64,000 bases of DNA from Vibrio ruber DSM 16370 (GCF_900163965.1 NZ_FULE01000030.1:16065-80064), one strand, 5' to 3'; shown: positions 36,379 to 47,235, numbered from the stretch's first letter. Numbers and translations are program-made. The notes: generated by a model not told the origin, from the sequence alone.

Positions 36379-36840
36379 TCACAATTTTCTCAACACCGCT
36401 TCTGCCGACTCTTCCAGCAAATCTAACACGCGTTCAAAGCCATCATCCCCCCCATAATAAGGATCTGGGATTTCTTCTGCTGCTGACTGACCATGACTCA
36501 GAAACAGCGATAACTTATGCTGATACTGAGCGGGACATCTATCCTGTAAATCAGCAAGGTTGTCACGATCCGCTGCAAGAATCATATCAAAACACGCGAA
36601 ATCATCACTTGTCACTGGTCTGGCGGCCATTCCGGTAAAATCATACCCACGTTTTTCACCGGCTATTCTGGCCCGGGCATCGGGAGGATTCCCCTGGTGA
36701 TAGGCAATGGTGCCGGCAGAATCGACATCAACGGCGATTCCCATTTGCGCGGCTTTTGCTTTGAGCACCGCTTCTCCGGTCGGAGAACGACAAATGTTCC
36801 CCATACAGACTACCAGAATGGATGGTTTACGTTGACTCAT
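36379..36840 (-). CDS. Low-molecular-weight protein tyrosine phosphatase
   Basis: 153-aa LMW-PTP. The P-loop C-x5-R-S is C12-MGNIC-R18-S19, starting the protein as VVCMGNICRSPTGEAVL, and the general-acid loop is IPDPYYGGDDGFERVLD. Such enzymes dephosphorylate tyrosine kinases of capsule systems or small molecules; no Wzc-type kinase is near, so the substrate is unknown. Monocistronic and convergent with fadL. Confidence 0.93.
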   Translation of the reverse strand: MSQRKPSILVVCMGNICRSPTGEAVLKAKAAQMGIAVDVDSAGTIAYHQGNPPDARARIAGEKRGYDFTGMAARPVTSDDFACFDMILAADRDNLADLQDRCPAQYQHKLSLFLSHGQSAAEEIPDPYYGGDDGFERVLDLLEESAEAVLRKL

Positions 36841-37046
36841 GGACTGTCCTTTATGTGAATTACTTTTGACAAATAACTTTTATACATTCAATCATACTTC
36901 GATCAACTTAGCAGGTTTCAACCTAATTCCCAAATTTGCCAATGGCTCAATCTGTTTGCCCTGACCATACTCAAGCTGTGGTTTTTGCTGTCGCAGCATT
37001 ACGCTATGATACTTTTATTGCGCCCATGAAATAGGAATCTGACATT

Positions 37047-37652
37047 ATGTCATATGAAGATAACCAATCTGATCGTTATCAGGCTCGCCAGCAACGAATC
37101 AAAGAAAAAGTGGATGCGAAAATTGCATCAGCAACCGAAGAACGCGGGATTGTGATCGTGATTACCGGTAATGGTAAAGGCAAATCAACATCAGGGTTCG
37201 GTACCGTTGCCAGAGCCGTCGGACACGGACTGAAATGCGGCGTTGCCCAGTTTATAAAAGGGACATGGGATAACGGAGAACGGAACCTACTGGAAAAATT
37301 AGGCGTCACATTCCATGTTATGGCAACCGGATTCACTTGGGAAACTCAAAACAAAGCGACAGATACTGCTGCCGCACAGGCCGTGTGGGAAAAATGCCAG
37401 CAAATGCTGCAAGATGAAACGCTCAACGTGGTGTTGTTAGATGAACTCACATATATGGTCAGTTATGGCTATGTCCCGTTGGAAGAGGTTCTCACGGCAC
37501 TACAACAACGTCCGCCGATGCAAACCGTCATTATTACGGGTCGTGGCGCCCATCGGGAACTACTTGATCTGGCAGATACCGTTTCAGAAGTAAAAAATGT
37601 CAAACACGCTTTTCAGGCCGGAGTGAAAGCGCAACAAGGGATCGACTGGTAA
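37047..37652 (+). CDS. cobO: Cob(I)yrinic acid a,c-diamide adenosyltransferase
   Basis: ATP:corrinoid adenosyltransferase (CobO/BtuR/CobA) making adenosylcobalamin. The 201-aa protein has the P-loop GNGKGKST at residues 41-48, then SGFGTVARAVGHGLKCGVAQFIKG split over the ATP-binding fold, ERNLLEKLGVTFHVM, and VVLLDELTYMVSYGYV. No other cobalamin biosynthesis genes are adjacent, consistent with a salvage role. Terminated by the hairpin at 37704-37735. Confidence 0.94.
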   Translation: MSYEDNQSDRYQARQQRIKEKVDAKIASATEERGIVIVITGNGKGKSTSGFGTVARAVGHGLKCGVAQFIKGTWDNGERNLLEKLGVTFHVMATGFTWETQNKATDTAAAQAVWEKCQQMLQDETLNVVLLDELTYMVSYGYVPLEEVLTALQQRPPMQTVIITGRGAHRELLDLADTVSEVKNVKHAFQAGVKAQQGIDW

Positions 37653-37703
37653 ACCGCGGCACAGCTCCCGGGGCACAACGTAATAAATAAGAACAATAAA
37701 AAA

Positions 37704-37735
37704 TAAGGGACAGGCTTTCACCTGTCCCTATTTTT
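37704..37735. terminator. Bidirectional terminator between cobO and the AsmA gene
   Basis: TAAGGGACAGG-CTTTCA-CCTGTCCCTA with T-tract to the right and A-tract to the left, between convergent genes. Confidence 0.9.
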
Positions 37736-37773
37736 CGATCGTTCAACTGATCATCAATAACATTGTGCCGATA

Positions 37774-39912
37774 CTAGAACAGCCCCTTAAGCAACTTGTC
37801 CAACGCTTTCTTCGTGTGCTCATCTTTGATTTTGTCATCGAGTTTTTCCAAACCTCTATCAAGCTCTTTTTGCACTTTTTGTTTCGCAACATCATCGAAC
37901 ACCAGCTTATATTTAGGCTGAGTCCAGTTTCCTTTGACCTGAATCGGAATGGTGACATCCTTCAGTTCATCGATATCTTTTCCACCCTGACCTTTCAACG
38001 TCCCGACAATCGATGCCCGCACAACCACATCCACCGTCTGTGCCACGTAATTCACATCACCTTGGGTATGAACCCGTAATAACGGAGACTGCAACGCGCT
38101 CTCTTTGATGGTTGCCACACCTTGGTTTAAGTGGAGAGTCGCACTGGCGGCACTGAAGTCTGTTTTCTGTACCCCTTTGGTGTCATCCAATGGTTTACCT
38201 TTCAACTTAGCGTAGCCCTGGCGAATCATCTGCGCGATATTGATGCCGTTGACTGCACCATCCCGCAACTGAACATTGACCATCCCCTCGATGTTGTTTT
38301 TGAGACGTGTTTCACTCAATCCCTGACCACGCAGATCAAGTTCGACTGACCCTGCCCCTTCGAGACGATCATTATCAGCTAACGCTTTGAGCACCGGCTG
38401 GATTTGAATCCCCTGCAGGGACTGCTGCATCTGATAAGTAGCCGGTGCCACACTTGCATTGAGAACACCGCGCCCTTGTAAATGGCCTTGATATAAATCG
38501 GCCTGTAACTCAGACAGCGTCAGCACACCGTGGCGCAGATTCACTTTGATCCCTAAGTTATTTAACGCCAGTTTCTGCGCCTTAAGCCCGGCAATATTTA
38601 ACGTTCCATCGAGGTCAAATGCTTTGAGAGCCGTCAGATCAGGCTCTTGATTCGACGCGGTTTGCGGTGCTGACGTAGTGGAATTTACAGCGGCCGAAGC
38701 TGGAGCGGATGTTGTACCTTGCACTGAAGAATCCGTTTCTGTCGCCGGTGGCAAAAACGGGGTAAGGTCAATCTGATCGCCTTTCAGCCGGAAACGAATC
38801 GCAGGCCGGGTTCCCAAATGAAGCGATGTTTTACCTTGTAGCGCGACATCGGCCACTTTTAGTGTTAAATCGTTCAAGTCCAACTGATTGGCAGGCAGGT
38901 TCATCTGAAGATTTCCCTGTAAAGCAACCGGTAACGGGCTTATCGGCAACTGTGCTCCGGTCAACTTCAATTGAGTATCCAACCCGCTGACCCGGATTTG
39001 CTGATAATGCTGATCCAGATTCAATGTGCCTTTCCCGGTAAAATCAACCTCATTATCAGCAAGTTTACCGGCAACAGCCACCTCAAACGGTGCATCCTGA
39101 CCGATCTCGAACTGCGGTAAAGACAGCGTCAGAGAATGCACATCGTTGGTTTTATCCTGATAACTCCCCTTCACAGCTATCTGGCGTAGCGCGTAGCGGC
39201 GATAATCATCGGATAAGCGAAATTCGCCTTCTCCCGCAGCCGAGAACTGTTGCACAGCCCGTTTCCCCTGAATCGACCAAGAAAACGTTGTCCACTGGTT
39301 CGGTGCAAAAGCACTGATGGTCAGATTCACATCGTTCAGCGCCAGTTGATTTTCAGGCTGAGCCTCATTGAGCACAGAGACGCGAGCCTCACGAATATCT
39401 ACACCAGCGACACGAATTTTCCACGATTGCGCGGTTGCCGGAGCAGTATCAGTCTGCGCCTGTGCATCGGAGGTCGTGTCAGCCTGCCGTGCAGCATCTG
39501 ATGGCTGGTTGGCCTGTTGTTGACTCAACAAGCTATCTAAATTGGTGGTGCCGTCACGCAACGTTTCAATCTGAATGTCGGCACCATCAAGATTGATACT
39601 GCCGATGTCCAGCTCTTTATCCAGCAACGGCATCACCGCCACATCAATAGAAAGATGCGACACATGCAGTAAGTTTTGTCGTTGAAAGCCAGAGGGGTTT
39701 CTGAGGGAGACATCGTCAATCTGAAAACCAATCGCGGGGAAAAACTGCCAGCTGATATCGCCGCCAATTACCACATCCATCCCTGTTGCTTTTTTCGTTT
39801 GTTCGACAATCAACGGTTTGAACTGATTCGGGTCAACAACAGTGACTAATGTGACGATGCCGACAGCAATCACAGCACAAATTATCACAATCACAAGGAA
39901 CAATTTTTTCAT
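37774..39912 (-). CDS. AsmA family protein
   Basis: 712-aa inner-membrane-anchored protein of the AsmA/TamB-like group involved in outer-membrane phospholipid homeostasis. One N-terminal transmembrane helix (KKLFLVIVIICAVIAVGIVTLVTVV) is followed by DPNQFKPLIVEQTKKATGMDV and GDISWQFFPAIGFQIDDVSL, hallmark AsmA sequences, and the C-terminal AsmA_2 domain (GSVELDLRGQGLS; GAVNGINIAQMIRQGYAKLKG). A Ser/Thr/Ala/Gln-rich linker lies in the middle. MKKLF at 39912 is chosen because AGGA stands about 8 nt upstream; MFRKMP at 39930 is an alternative. Confidence 0.92.
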   Translation of the reverse strand: MKKLFLVIVIICAVIAVGIVTLVTVVDPNQFKPLIVEQTKKATGMDVVIGGDISWQFFPAIGFQIDDVSLRNPSGFQRQNLLHVSHLSIDVAVMPLLDKELDIGSINLDGADIQIETLRDGTTNLDSLLSQQQANQPSDAARQADTTSDAQAQTDTAPATAQSWKIRVAGVDIREARVSVLNEAQPENQLALNDVNLTISAFAPNQWTTFSWSIQGKRAVQQFSAAGEGEFRLSDDYRRYALRQIAVKGSYQDKTNDVHSLTLSLPQFEIGQDAPFEVAVAGKLADNEVDFTGKGTLNLDQHYQQIRVSGLDTQLKLTGAQLPISPLPVALQGNLQMNLPANQLDLNDLTLKVADVALQGKTSLHLGTRPAIRFRLKGDQIDLTPFLPPATETDSSVQGTTSAPASAAVNSTTSAPQTASNQEPDLTALKAFDLDGTLNIAGLKAQKLALNNLGIKVNLRHGVLTLSELQADLYQGHLQGRGVLNASVAPATYQMQQSLQGIQIQPVLKALADNDRLEGAGSVELDLRGQGLSETRLKNNIEGMVNVQLRDGAVNGINIAQMIRQGYAKLKGKPLDDTKGVQKTDFSAASATLHLNQGVATIKESALQSPLLRVHTQGDVNYVAQTVDVVVRASIVGTLKGQGGKDIDELKDVTIPIQVKGNWTQPKYKLVFDDVAKQKVQKELDRGLEKLDDKIKDEHTKKALDKLLKGLF

Positions 39913-40152
39913 TGGCATTTTCCTGAACACTTATTTTTCTAATCACTTAGAGAAAATTAAGACCATTGACAGATAAGAATGTTTCTTAAGATAGGTATTT
40001 TATAATCAAATAACAACTATATGCACCCTGTCCCTCTCCGCTCAATGTCAGCGCCATGTTAAGAAATAAAGATTCATGACTCAATGACGCTTCACAATCG
40101 ACACGTATGCACGATTATAAAATCATCTTGAAATAAAAATGCATGATAGGGA

Positions 40153-40182
40153 ATAAAAAATGGCACGCTGTCTGGTGCCATT
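40153..40182 (-). terminator. Terminator of udk
   Basis: On the minus strand TGGCAC and GTGCCA enclose an 8-nt loop, followed by six T residues, 37 nt after the udk stop. The rest of 39913-40152 holds the promoter region of the AsmA gene and no other feature. Confidence 0.85.
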
Positions 40183-40218
40183 TCCGGTATCAACAGAAAG
40201 TCAGTGACGATGCTCAGC

Positions 40219-40860
40219 TTAGGATTTGAGCAACTTAGCGATGTGTGCTTTCAATACATCGATGGCAATCCGGTTTTTCCCGCCACGCGGAACAATAATA
40301 TCGGCATACTGTTTAGACGGCTCGATAAACTGCAAAAACATCGGTCTGACCGTTTCCTGATACTGTTTCAATACTGAATCCAGTGTCCGTCCCCGTTCTT
40401 CAACATCACGTTTCACACGACGCAGCAGACAAATATCTAACGGGGTGTCCATAAAAATAGTCGCGTGCATTAATTCTCTCAGACGCGGCTCAGTCAACAA
40501 CAGAATCCCTTCCAGAATAATGACCTTTTTCGGATTCATATGATGGGTATTTTCTGTCCGGGTATGCTCTGTGTAGCTATATTCGGGAACATCGACGGAC
40601 TCCCCCCGAACCAATTGCTGTAAATGCTCGCATAGCAGATCATGATCCAACGCACTGGGATGGTCATAGTTGGTTTTGACCCGCTGCTCCATACTCAGAT
40701 GACTTTGATCCTTATAGTAGCGATCTTCGGTAATCACCCCGATTTGGTGATCCCCGACTTTGGCTCGCAATTCACGATATATGGTACTCGCGATAAGACT
40801 TTTCCCTGAGGCAGAAGCGCCAGCAATTCCTATAATGACGCATTGATTGTGATCAGACAT
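40219..40860 (-). CDS. udk: Uridine/cytidine kinase
   Basis: Pyrimidine salvage enzyme phosphorylating uridine and cytidine. The 213-aa protein has the P-loop [14 protein letters not shown] near the N-terminus, [44 protein letters not shown], and [21 protein letters not shown]; length matches E. coli Udk. Encoded downstream of mrp in the same direction. Confidence 0.96.
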   Translation of the reverse strand: MSDHNQCVIIGIAGASASGKSLIASTIYRELRAKVGDHQIGVITEDRYYKDQSHLSMEQRVKTNYDHPSALDHDLLCEHLQQLVRGESVDVPEYSYTEHTRTENTHHMNPKKVIILEGILLLTEPRLRELMHATIFMDTPLDICLLRRVKRDVEERGRTLDSVLKQYQETVRPMFLQFIEPSKQYADIIVPRGGKNRIAIDVLKAHIAKLLKS

Positions 40861-41026
40861 GATTGTTCACTCGATACATTTGACAAAGAAACCAGATAAG
40901 CCGGCGTGATTATAGAGACAAGCTCCGCCGGATACCAGATTCACAGAGGCAAAAAAGCATAATTTATCTTGTCTTTCATCAAAGTAGCCTGCACCGCAGA
41001 CAATCTCTGTCCAATCAATACAAAAC

Positions 41027-42097
41027 TCAGTTCAGATTAGTGAAGGGGATTGCATCCGGGATCACCTGACCATGCCAGTACAAATGGCTGGCAATCCGTT
41101 CAGCCATCGCCAGATAAAGACGAGAATGTTCACTTTCGGGTCGCGCCACAACCGTCGGACAACCGGTATCAATATCTTCACGAACCTGTCGGTGCAACGG
41201 AATTTGCGCCAACAGGCTCAACCCGTACTCCTGCGCCATTTTCTCAGCGCCACCGGTGCCGAAGAGGTCTTCCCGGTGACCACACTGACTACAGATGTGA
41301 TAACTCATATTTTCCACCAATCCGACGACAGGGACATTAACCTTTTCGAACATCGCCACCCCCTTCCGTGCATCTGCAAGAGCCAAATCCTGAGGCGTGG
41401 TAACCACCACCGCACCGGTCAGTGGCATCTGTTGTGACAAGGTGAGTTGAATGTCTCCGGTGCCCGGTGGCATATCCACCACCAAATAGTCCAGCGACGG
41501 CCATTCAGTTTCATTGAGCAACTGCTGAAACGCTTTGGAAGCCATCGGGCCACGCCATACTGCGGCATCATCCTGATTCATCAGATACCCGATCGAATGC
41601 GAATAAAGTCCGTGTGCCTGCACCGGTTGCATCCAGCGTTCGTCACGCACTGCCAGTTCCGCATGAACCGTACCTAACATCATCGGAACCGATGGCCCAT
41701 AGATATCTGCATCCAAAATTCCGACACGGGCATAGGAGGCTGCCAGCCCCAAGGCCAGATTCACCGCCGTGGTTGATTTGCCGACGCCGCCTTTTCCGGA
41801 AGTGACTGCAATAATATTTTTAACACCTTTGACAGGAGAAGCGACCTGAGTCTGTAAGGTTTTCGGCACAACATGCACGTCGATGTCACCCGCGACCGGT
41901 CGCTCAGTTTGGGCGGCAATCCATTGACGTAACTCGTCCGCCAGCGTATTCGCAGCAAAAGGAATTTCAATGTGATAACGATCATCTTCATGGGTATAAA
42001 CCAACCCCGGCTGGGATGCCCAGTCAGAAAGCAGACAAGGATGAGAGAATTGATTCAACCAGACACAGAGTTGTTGGGGAGGTGTAAGCTGCCGCAT
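41027..42097 (-). CDS. apbC: Iron-sulfur cluster carrier ATPase Mrp/ApbC
   Basis: Scaffold or carrier for Fe-S clusters, ParA/MinD-type ATPase. The 356-aa protein has an N-terminal MIP18-like part, then the deviant Walker A VTSGKGGVGKSTTAVNLA near residue 100, DADIYGPSVPMMLG, VVDMPPGTGDIQLTL, and a cluster-binding CxxC in HICSQCGHRE. Divergent from metG, the arrangement found across gammaproteobacteria. Confidence 0.95.
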   Translation of the reverse strand: MRQLTPPQQLCVWLNQFSHPCLLSDWASQPGLVYTHEDDRYHIEIPFAANTLADELRQWIAAQTERPVAGDIDVHVVPKTLQTQVASPVKGVKNIIAVTSGKGGVGKSTTAVNLALGLAASYARVGILDADIYGPSVPMMLGTVHAELAVRDERWMQPVQAHGLYSHSIGYLMNQDDAAVWRGPMASKAFQQLLNETEWPSLDYLVVDMPPGTGDIQLTLSQQMPLTGAVVVTTPQDLALADARKGVAMFEKVNVPVVGLVENMSYHICSQCGHREDLFGTGGAEKMAQEYGLSLLAQIPLHRQVREDIDTGCPTVVARPESEHSRLYLAMAERIASHLYWHGQVIPDAIPFTNLN

Positions 42098-42379
42098 AGA
42101 TAGCCTTCTTTAACCGAATATAATTTCAATTGATACGCTCACCTGTGATGACACGCTCAGCAGGCAGCACCTAAAGTCTATGCTAACACCACCGTAAACC
42201 AGACAGAACCCCTGCAAGATAAAGGAATAACGCCTTGGCGTTATTCTTGTCATCAGGTAGTATTAGCAGTCACAAATTTTTGATACATCACTCCGGCAAC
42301 CTCAGAATCACATACCAAGCTTTCATACGATTATATTTTGAGGCCATCCGAGTATAACAGACAGAGCGAAAGATAAGTT

Positions 42380-44425
42380 ATGGCAACTGAACCAAGAAAA
42401 ATTCTGGTAACTTGTGCCCTGCCGTATGCAAACGGTTCTATCCACTTGGGTCATATGCTGGAGCATATCCAAGCGGACATTTGGGTACGCTACCAACGCC
42501 TGCGCGGCAATGTCATCCACTTTATCTGTGCAGATGATGCACACGGTACTCCAATTATGCTGAAAGCGCAGCAGATGGGGATCACGCCAGAAGAAATGAT
42601 TGCTTCAGTCAGCCAAGAGCATCAGAAAGATTTTGCCGGTTTTGATATTAGCTTTGATAACTATCACAGCACGCACAGTGAAGAAAACCGTGAACTCTCA
42701 TCGCTGATTTATCAACAACTCAAAACCAACGGATTTATTTCGAGCCGGACGATCTCTCAGCTGTACGATCCTGAAAAACAGATGTTTCTGCCGGATCGTT
42801 TCGTCAAAGGGACCTGCCCGAAATGTCACTCAGAAGACCAATATGGTGATAACTGTGATGCCTGTGGCGAAACCTATAGTCCGACAGATTTGATCAATCC
42901 GAAGTCTGCCGTATCCGGTGCGACGCCAGTCATGAAAGATTCTGAGCATTTCTTCTTTGATTTACCCCAGTTTGAAGAGATGCTGAAAGCGTGGACACGT
43001 TCTGGTTCTTTGCAAACAGAAATGGCCAATAAAATGCAGGAATGGTTTGAATCCGGTCTGCAACAGTGGGACATCTCACGCGATGCACCCTATTTCGGTT
43101 TTGAGATCCCGGGCGAAACCGGTAAATATTTTTACGTCTGGCTCGATGCACCGATCGGTTATATGGGTTCATTTAAAAATCTATGTGACCGCCGCGATGA
43201 TCTGGATTTCGACGAATACTGGCACAAAGACAGTCAGGCTGAACTTTACCACTTCATCGGTAAAGATATTGTCTACTTCCATAGCCTGTTCTGGCCGGCC
43301 ATGCTAGAAGGCGCCGGTTTCCGGAAGCCGGACAACGTGTATGTTCACGGTTATGTCACAGTGAATGGCGCGAAGATGTCTAAGTCCAAAGGAACATTCA
43401 TCAAAGCGAGTACGTATTTAGATCACCTTGACCCGGAATGTCTGCGTTACTATTACGCAGCCAAACTGAATAACCGGATTGATGACCTCGACCTGAATCT
43501 GGAAGATTTCACACAACGGGTCAACTCAGATATCGTCAATAAAATTGTCAATCTTGCATCTCGCAATGCCGGTTTTATCAACAAACGTTTCGCAGGCCGA
43601 TTGGCAGCAACTTGTATCGAACCTGAACTGTATCAGACATTTATCGATGCCGCTGAACATATCGGTGAGCTTTATGAGAACCGGGAGTTTGGCCGGGCGA
43701 TCCGAGAAATCACGGCACTGGCAGATAAAGCCAACCAATATGTGGATGAAAAAGCACCATGGGTGATTGCCAAACAGGAAGGCAAAGAGCAGGAGCTTCA
43801 AGCAATCTGCTCCATGGGGCTGAACTTGTTCCGTATTCTGATGACTTACCTCAAACCGGTGATGCCAGCACTGGCAGCCCGGAGTGAAGCATTCCTCAAT
43901 CAAGAGCTGAGCTGGGATAACATCCTGCAACCTTTGGTTGATCATGAGATTGCCACTTTCAAAGCCCTCTTCAGCCGAATCGATCCAAAACAGGTTGAAG
44001 CAATGATCGAGGCCTCGAAAGAAGCAGTTGCAGCCGAGAGAGCAATTATTCAAGCGGATGCTCAGGAAGAGACTGAACTCAGCAAAGACCCAATCGCCCC
44101 GGAAATCGAATTTGATGATTTTGCCAAAGTTGATTTACGGATTGCCAAGATCTTATCTTGTGAAGCGGTGCCCAAAGCAGATAAGCTGCTTAAATTCCAG
44201 CTAGATATCGGTGGCGAAGTTCGTCAGGTCTTTTCCGGTATCAAAGCCGCTTATCAGCCTGAAGAGCTCGTCGGTAAATATACGGTCATGGTTGCCAACC
44301 TGAAGCCACGGAAAATGAAGTTTGGCATGTCTGAAGGCATGATTCTCGCTGCCGGCCCGGGTGGCAAAGATCTGTGGATCCTTGAACCCCATGAAGGTGC
44401 CCAGCCGGGTATGCGAGTCATGTAA
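42380..44425 (+). CDS. metG: Methionyl-tRNA synthetase
   Basis: Charges tRNA-Met. The 681-aa class I enzyme has the HIGH motif as HLGH ([13 protein letters not shown]), a zinc knuckle [18 protein letters not shown], the KMSKS loop in [11 protein letters not shown], and a C-terminal tRNA-binding EMAP-like domain ([31 protein letters not shown]) used for dimerisation. Length and layout match E. coli MetG. The 280-bp spacer to mrp must carry both promoters. Confidence 0.97.
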   Translation: MATEPRKILVTCALPYANGSIHLGHMLEHIQADIWVRYQRLRGNVIHFICADDAHGTPIMLKAQQMGITPEEMIASVSQEHQKDFAGFDISFDNYHSTHSEENRELSSLIYQQLKTNGFISSRTISQLYDPEKQMFLPDRFVKGTCPKCHSEDQYGDNCDACGETYSPTDLINPKSAVSGATPVMKDSEHFFFDLPQFEEMLKAWTRSGSLQTEMANKMQEWFESGLQQWDISRDAPYFGFEIPGETGKYFYVWLDAPIGYMGSFKNLCDRRDDLDFDEYWHKDSQAELYHFIGKDIVYFHSLFWPAMLEGAGFRKPDNVYVHGYVTVNGAKMSKSKGTFIKASTYLDHLDPECLRYYYAAKLNNRIDDLDLNLEDFTQRVNSDIVNKIVNLASRNAGFINKRFAGRLAATCIEPELYQTFIDAAEHIGELYENREFGRAIREITALADKANQYVDEKAPWVIAKQEGKEQELQAICSMGLNLFRILMTYLKPVMPALAARSEAFLNQELSWDNILQPLVDHEIATFKALFSRIDPKQVEAMIEASKEAVAAERAIIQADAQEETELSKDPIAPEIEFDDFAKVDLRIAKILSCEAVPKADKLLKFQLDIGGEVRQVFSGIKAAYQPEELVGKYTVMVANLKPRKMKFGMSEGMILAAGPGGKDLWILEPHEGAQPGMRVM

Positions 44426-44451
44426 AAACAATATATTTATCAACCTATTAG

Positions 44452-44484
44452 AGGCCTTATCGGATACCGTTAAGGCCTTTTTTA
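44452..44484 (+). terminator. Terminator of metG
   Basis: AGGCCTTA and TAAGGCCT form an 8-bp stem around an 11-nt loop and are followed by six T residues. Confidence 0.88.
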
Positions 44485-44531
44485 TTATCGCACATCCATA
44501 CGCCGGCACAACGCCTCACCAAGATCATCCT

Positions 44532-44618
44532 TTGTGCACAATAACAGTGCATAACAATTGTAAATAAAAGGTTAACAACATGATTTATAAAGAAAAATAA
44601 TCTGGCACTGATTCTGCT
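44532..44618 (+). promoter_or_regulatory. Predicted sigma-54 promoter with upstream palindrome
   Basis: TGGCAC-TGATT-CTGCT at 44603-44618 matches the -24/-12 consensus TGGCACN5TTGCW with one change, and GG and GC are 12 bp apart. A start near 44629 would leave a roughly 150-nt leader that begins with the hairpin ACAAAGGT / ACCTTTGT (about 44638-44660). A 10-bp palindrome TTGTGCACAA at 44532-44541, some 70 bp upstream, could be an enhancer-binding-protein site. Confidence 0.55.
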
Positions 44619-44780
44619 TCTTTTTGACCATAAGGATACAAAGGTGTCTTAACCTTTGTGGGTTGGACTTGGTTGCTTTCAAGTGTATTGACCGACGTTT
44701 CTCGGATGTACAATGCTATTCTGAACAAGGATCAACAACGACAAAAATTAAGACATCTCTAAACAGACAAGGAGTTGGTT

Positions 44781-45587
44781 ATGTTCGTCATTATTTCGAT
44801 GCTGGTTTCCGTCAGTATACTCGGATTCATGTTTTATCTTGCCAAACAACGTGAATCGACCTTGCAACGTAAGTATGAACTGCTTGTTGATTTACGTCAG
44901 GTGCTGTATCTGTGCCGTCAACACCGGAGTGCCACCCATCATGTACTCATGTTTGGAGAGCACAGAGATATAGAAATTGAGCATCTTGCCGAGCTGCTGA
45001 ATGAAAAAACTACGCACCTCATTTCCATTGCTCATTTTGATAACAAACCCATGTATCGTGTGCTTCAGCTCAAACTAAAAGCATTGATGCAGGATTGGTC
45101 GGAACGAACAATTGCCCGTAATCAAATGATTCACGGCAAAGCAATCCGCCATTGTATGTTTCTTATGGATGAAGTCATGCTGGCTTGGTTAGTTGAAGTC
45201 AATCGGGAAGATTTGAGTGATGAATATCATATGAACTGGCAGCAAGTCATTGATGCAATGGATGCGTTGACCCAATTCAGAATCTGTATTGAAGAGATGA
45301 ATACACCTGAAGGACAGACGCGTTTACAACACTGTGCTGAAATACTGGCGAGAAAAGTGAATCAGTTGACGATGGTAAGCCCCTTGTCGATTTCATCCCC
45401 GACTTGCACCAAAGCACTGACGATTTTATCCGATGTTAGTAAACACTCTGACTACACAATTAGTGCTGAAGCCATGTATCAAATGACCGCTGATATTTCA
45501 CTGAGTATTGCTCATGTTTACGATCATATGTTGGGGGAGCTCATTGAGACACTGTATCTACCGCTCCCAAAGTTACTCACCGCCTAG
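44781..45587 (+). CDS. Membrane-anchored protein with a NIT-like (nitrate-sensing-like) region
   Basis: 268-aa protein not recognised with certainty. It has one N-terminal transmembrane helix (MFVIISMLVSVSILGFMFYL), then a mostly helical region in which LRQVLYLCRQHRSATHHVLM resembles the start of NIT nitrate/nitrite-sensing domains, and NQMIHGKAIRHCMFLMDEVM. No kinase, GGDEF or HAMP domain follows. ATG 44781 has AAGGAG 6 nt upstream. It is monocistronic behind a predicted sigma-54 promoter, which suggests control by nitrogen status or another enhancer-binding protein. Confidence 0.6.
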   Translation: MFVIISMLVSVSILGFMFYLAKQRESTLQRKYELLVDLRQVLYLCRQHRSATHHVLMFGEHRDIEIEHLAELLNEKTTHLISIAHFDNKPMYRVLQLKLKALMQDWSERTIARNQMIHGKAIRHCMFLMDEVMLAWLVEVNREDLSDEYHMNWQQVIDAMDALTQFRICIEEMNTPEGQTRLQHCAEILARKVNQLTMVSPLSISSPTCTKALTILSDVSKHSDYTISAEAMYQMTADISLSIAHVYDHMLGELIETLYLPLPKLLTA

Positions 45588-45589
45588 AC

Positions 45590-45625
45590 CAATAAAAAGG
45601 CGTCATGTGCATAACACATGACGCC
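45590..45625 (-). terminator. Terminator of udp
   Basis: GGCGTCATGTG and CACATGACGCC (45599-45625) form an 11-bp stem; on the minus strand it is followed by TTTTTATT. It sits between convergent genes. Confidence 0.9.
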
Positions 45626-45643
45626 GAAGCGTTTAGGTGTGGA

Positions 45644-46405
45644 TCAAGCCAGTAAGCGCGCTGCAGCTTTGACAACAACACGTATCGATCTTGCTTCAAC
45701 TTCTTTCACAACAGCATGATCCGGGATTTCTTTGAGCGTTCGGTTGATAATCACACCGCCCACACATCCGGCTTGCAAACCTGCACTGGCGCACATAGTA
45801 AACAACGTTGCAGATTCCATCTCAAAGTTCAGAACCCCCATTGCCTGCCACTCTTCAACCGACCCCTGAAAACGGCGTGTAACCCGGCCAGAATAAGTGT
45901 CATAACGCTCTTGACCCGGATAGAATGTGTCACTTGAAGCCGTAATCCCCGTATGAACCGGGATCCCTTCCTCATCCGCAGCCTGTTTAAGTGCAGTCAT
46001 CGCCGCAAAATCTGACACTGCCGGAAATTCCATCGGCGCAAAATGCAGGCTCGCACCATCTAACCGGACAGCTCCGGTAGTCACGATGATATCCCCAATC
46101 TGAATATTGGGTTGAATAGCACCCGTTGTTCCGACACGCAAGAAGCTTCGAACCCCTAGCTGTGCCAACTCTTCTACCGCAATTGAAGTGGACGGCCCGC
46201 CGATACCGGTTGAACAAACAATGACAGGTTTCCCCTCAACTTTTGCTCGATATAAGGTAAATTCACGATGACTCGCCAGAAATTCCGGGGAATCCATCTG
46301 ATCAGCAATTTTCTTAACACGTTCAGGGTCGCCGGGCAATATCGCCAGTGTCGCACCATTCAAATCTGCTTGCGTGACTCCGAGATGAAAAACTTGATCT
46401 GACAT
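45644..46405 (-). CDS. udp: Uridine phosphorylase
   Basis: Phosphorolysis of uridine to uracil and ribose-1-phosphate. The protein is 253 aa, as in E. coli: [58 protein letters not shown], and [23 protein letters not shown] 46405 has AAGGAG 7 nt upstream, so the extension to 46456 is rejected. No CytR or CRP site was assigned by eye. Confidence 0.96.
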   Translation of the reverse strand: MSDQVFHLGVTQADLNGATLAILPGDPERVKKIADQMDSPEFLASHREFTLYRAKVEGKPVIVCSTGIGGPSTSIAVEELAQLGVRSFLRVGTTGAIQPNIQIGDIIVTTGAVRLDGASLHFAPMEFPAVSDFAAMTALKQAADEEGIPVHTGITASSDTFYPGQERYDTYSGRVTRRFQGSVEEWQAMGVLNFEMESATLFTMCASAGLQAGCVGGVIINRTLKEIPDHAVVKEVEARSIRVVVKAAARLLA

Positions 46406-46573
46406 TATTGTCTCCTTCATTGTAATCTTGGTTGCAATACTCAACTTCAGTATCATGAAATGCTAAAAGCACTTTAACCAAGATTGAGCGAGCAAGTGCC
46501 AACATGGATCACACATAATGAATCTATATAACATCATATTTCATCAATATGTGACATACATCTTCAATGGGTA

Positions 46574-46607
46574 CAAAAAAAGCCTGCGAAATTACATTTC
46601 GAGGCTT
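46574..46607 (-). terminator. Terminator of the CBS-domain gene
   Basis: On the minus strand AAGCCT-CGAAATGTAATTTCG-C-AGGCTT forms a nested stem followed by seven T residues. Confidence 0.85.
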
Positions 46608-46641
46608 ATTGAAACAAGCATTGCTCATTCGACAGGCTGAA

Positions 46642-47058
46642 TCATACCTGACGTTTAAAGCAGCTATGCAGATTTTTATTAATCGCTTTCAGTACAGCCC
46701 GCCGATTAATTACACCGACTAACCGACCATCCTCAACCACTGGGTAAGTCGAGCGGCCATCACGCATATAACCTGCTAACTCAATAATCGGCAAATCCGG
46801 ACCGATGGTATCAACGACTTGTGTCATGCAGTCGCCCACCATATGAGAGTCCTGACAGAAATAACTGACCTTCACCAGTTTATCGAGTAAATCCTGCTCC
46901 GACAAAAAACCAATCACTCGACCATGATCATCGATAACCGGGCCACTAAAAAAATCATTAAACTCAACGACTCTTTCCAATGCGGCAGATAATGACATAT
47001 CAGCTTTGAAGGTAATCGAATGCTGCGTCATATAATGTCTAACTTTGAGTGATTCCAT
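46642..47058 (-). CDS. Tandem CBS-domain protein
   Basis: 138-aa protein made of a CBS pair: VRHYMTQHSITFKADMSL...GRVIGFLSEQDLL for the first and VGDCMTQVVDTIGPDLPI...GRLVGVINRRAVLKAI for the second. Such stand-alone Bateman modules bind adenosine nucleotides and regulate partners. No partner is encoded beside it, so its target is unknown. Same organisation is common in Vibrio. Confidence 0.88.
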   Translation of the reverse strand: MESLKVRHYMTQHSITFKADMSLSAALERVVEFNDFFSGPVIDDHGRVIGFLSEQDLLDKLVKVSYFCQDSHMVGDCMTQVVDTIGPDLPIIELAGYMRDGRSTYPVVEDGRLVGVINRRAVLKAINKNLHSCFKRQV

Positions 47059-47235
47059 CGTTCTCTCCTTCGAGCCTTTTATCTGTGGCCTTTAAGGTAA
47101 GTGTTGACTAATTTCAGCTAATTGCTAAATAGAATCACTCAATTTCATTCATCATTGTTAACAGAGAAACAAAAAATATACAGAGAAAGATAAAATGAGT
47201 TGAATTAGGAGTTAAATCACAATAATCATTGGAAA

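Noticed and set aside
37704..37735. GGGACAGG in the cobO terminator as a member of the repeat family
   Set aside because: It is the stem of an ordinary bidirectional terminator; similarity to the core is limited to 8 bp.
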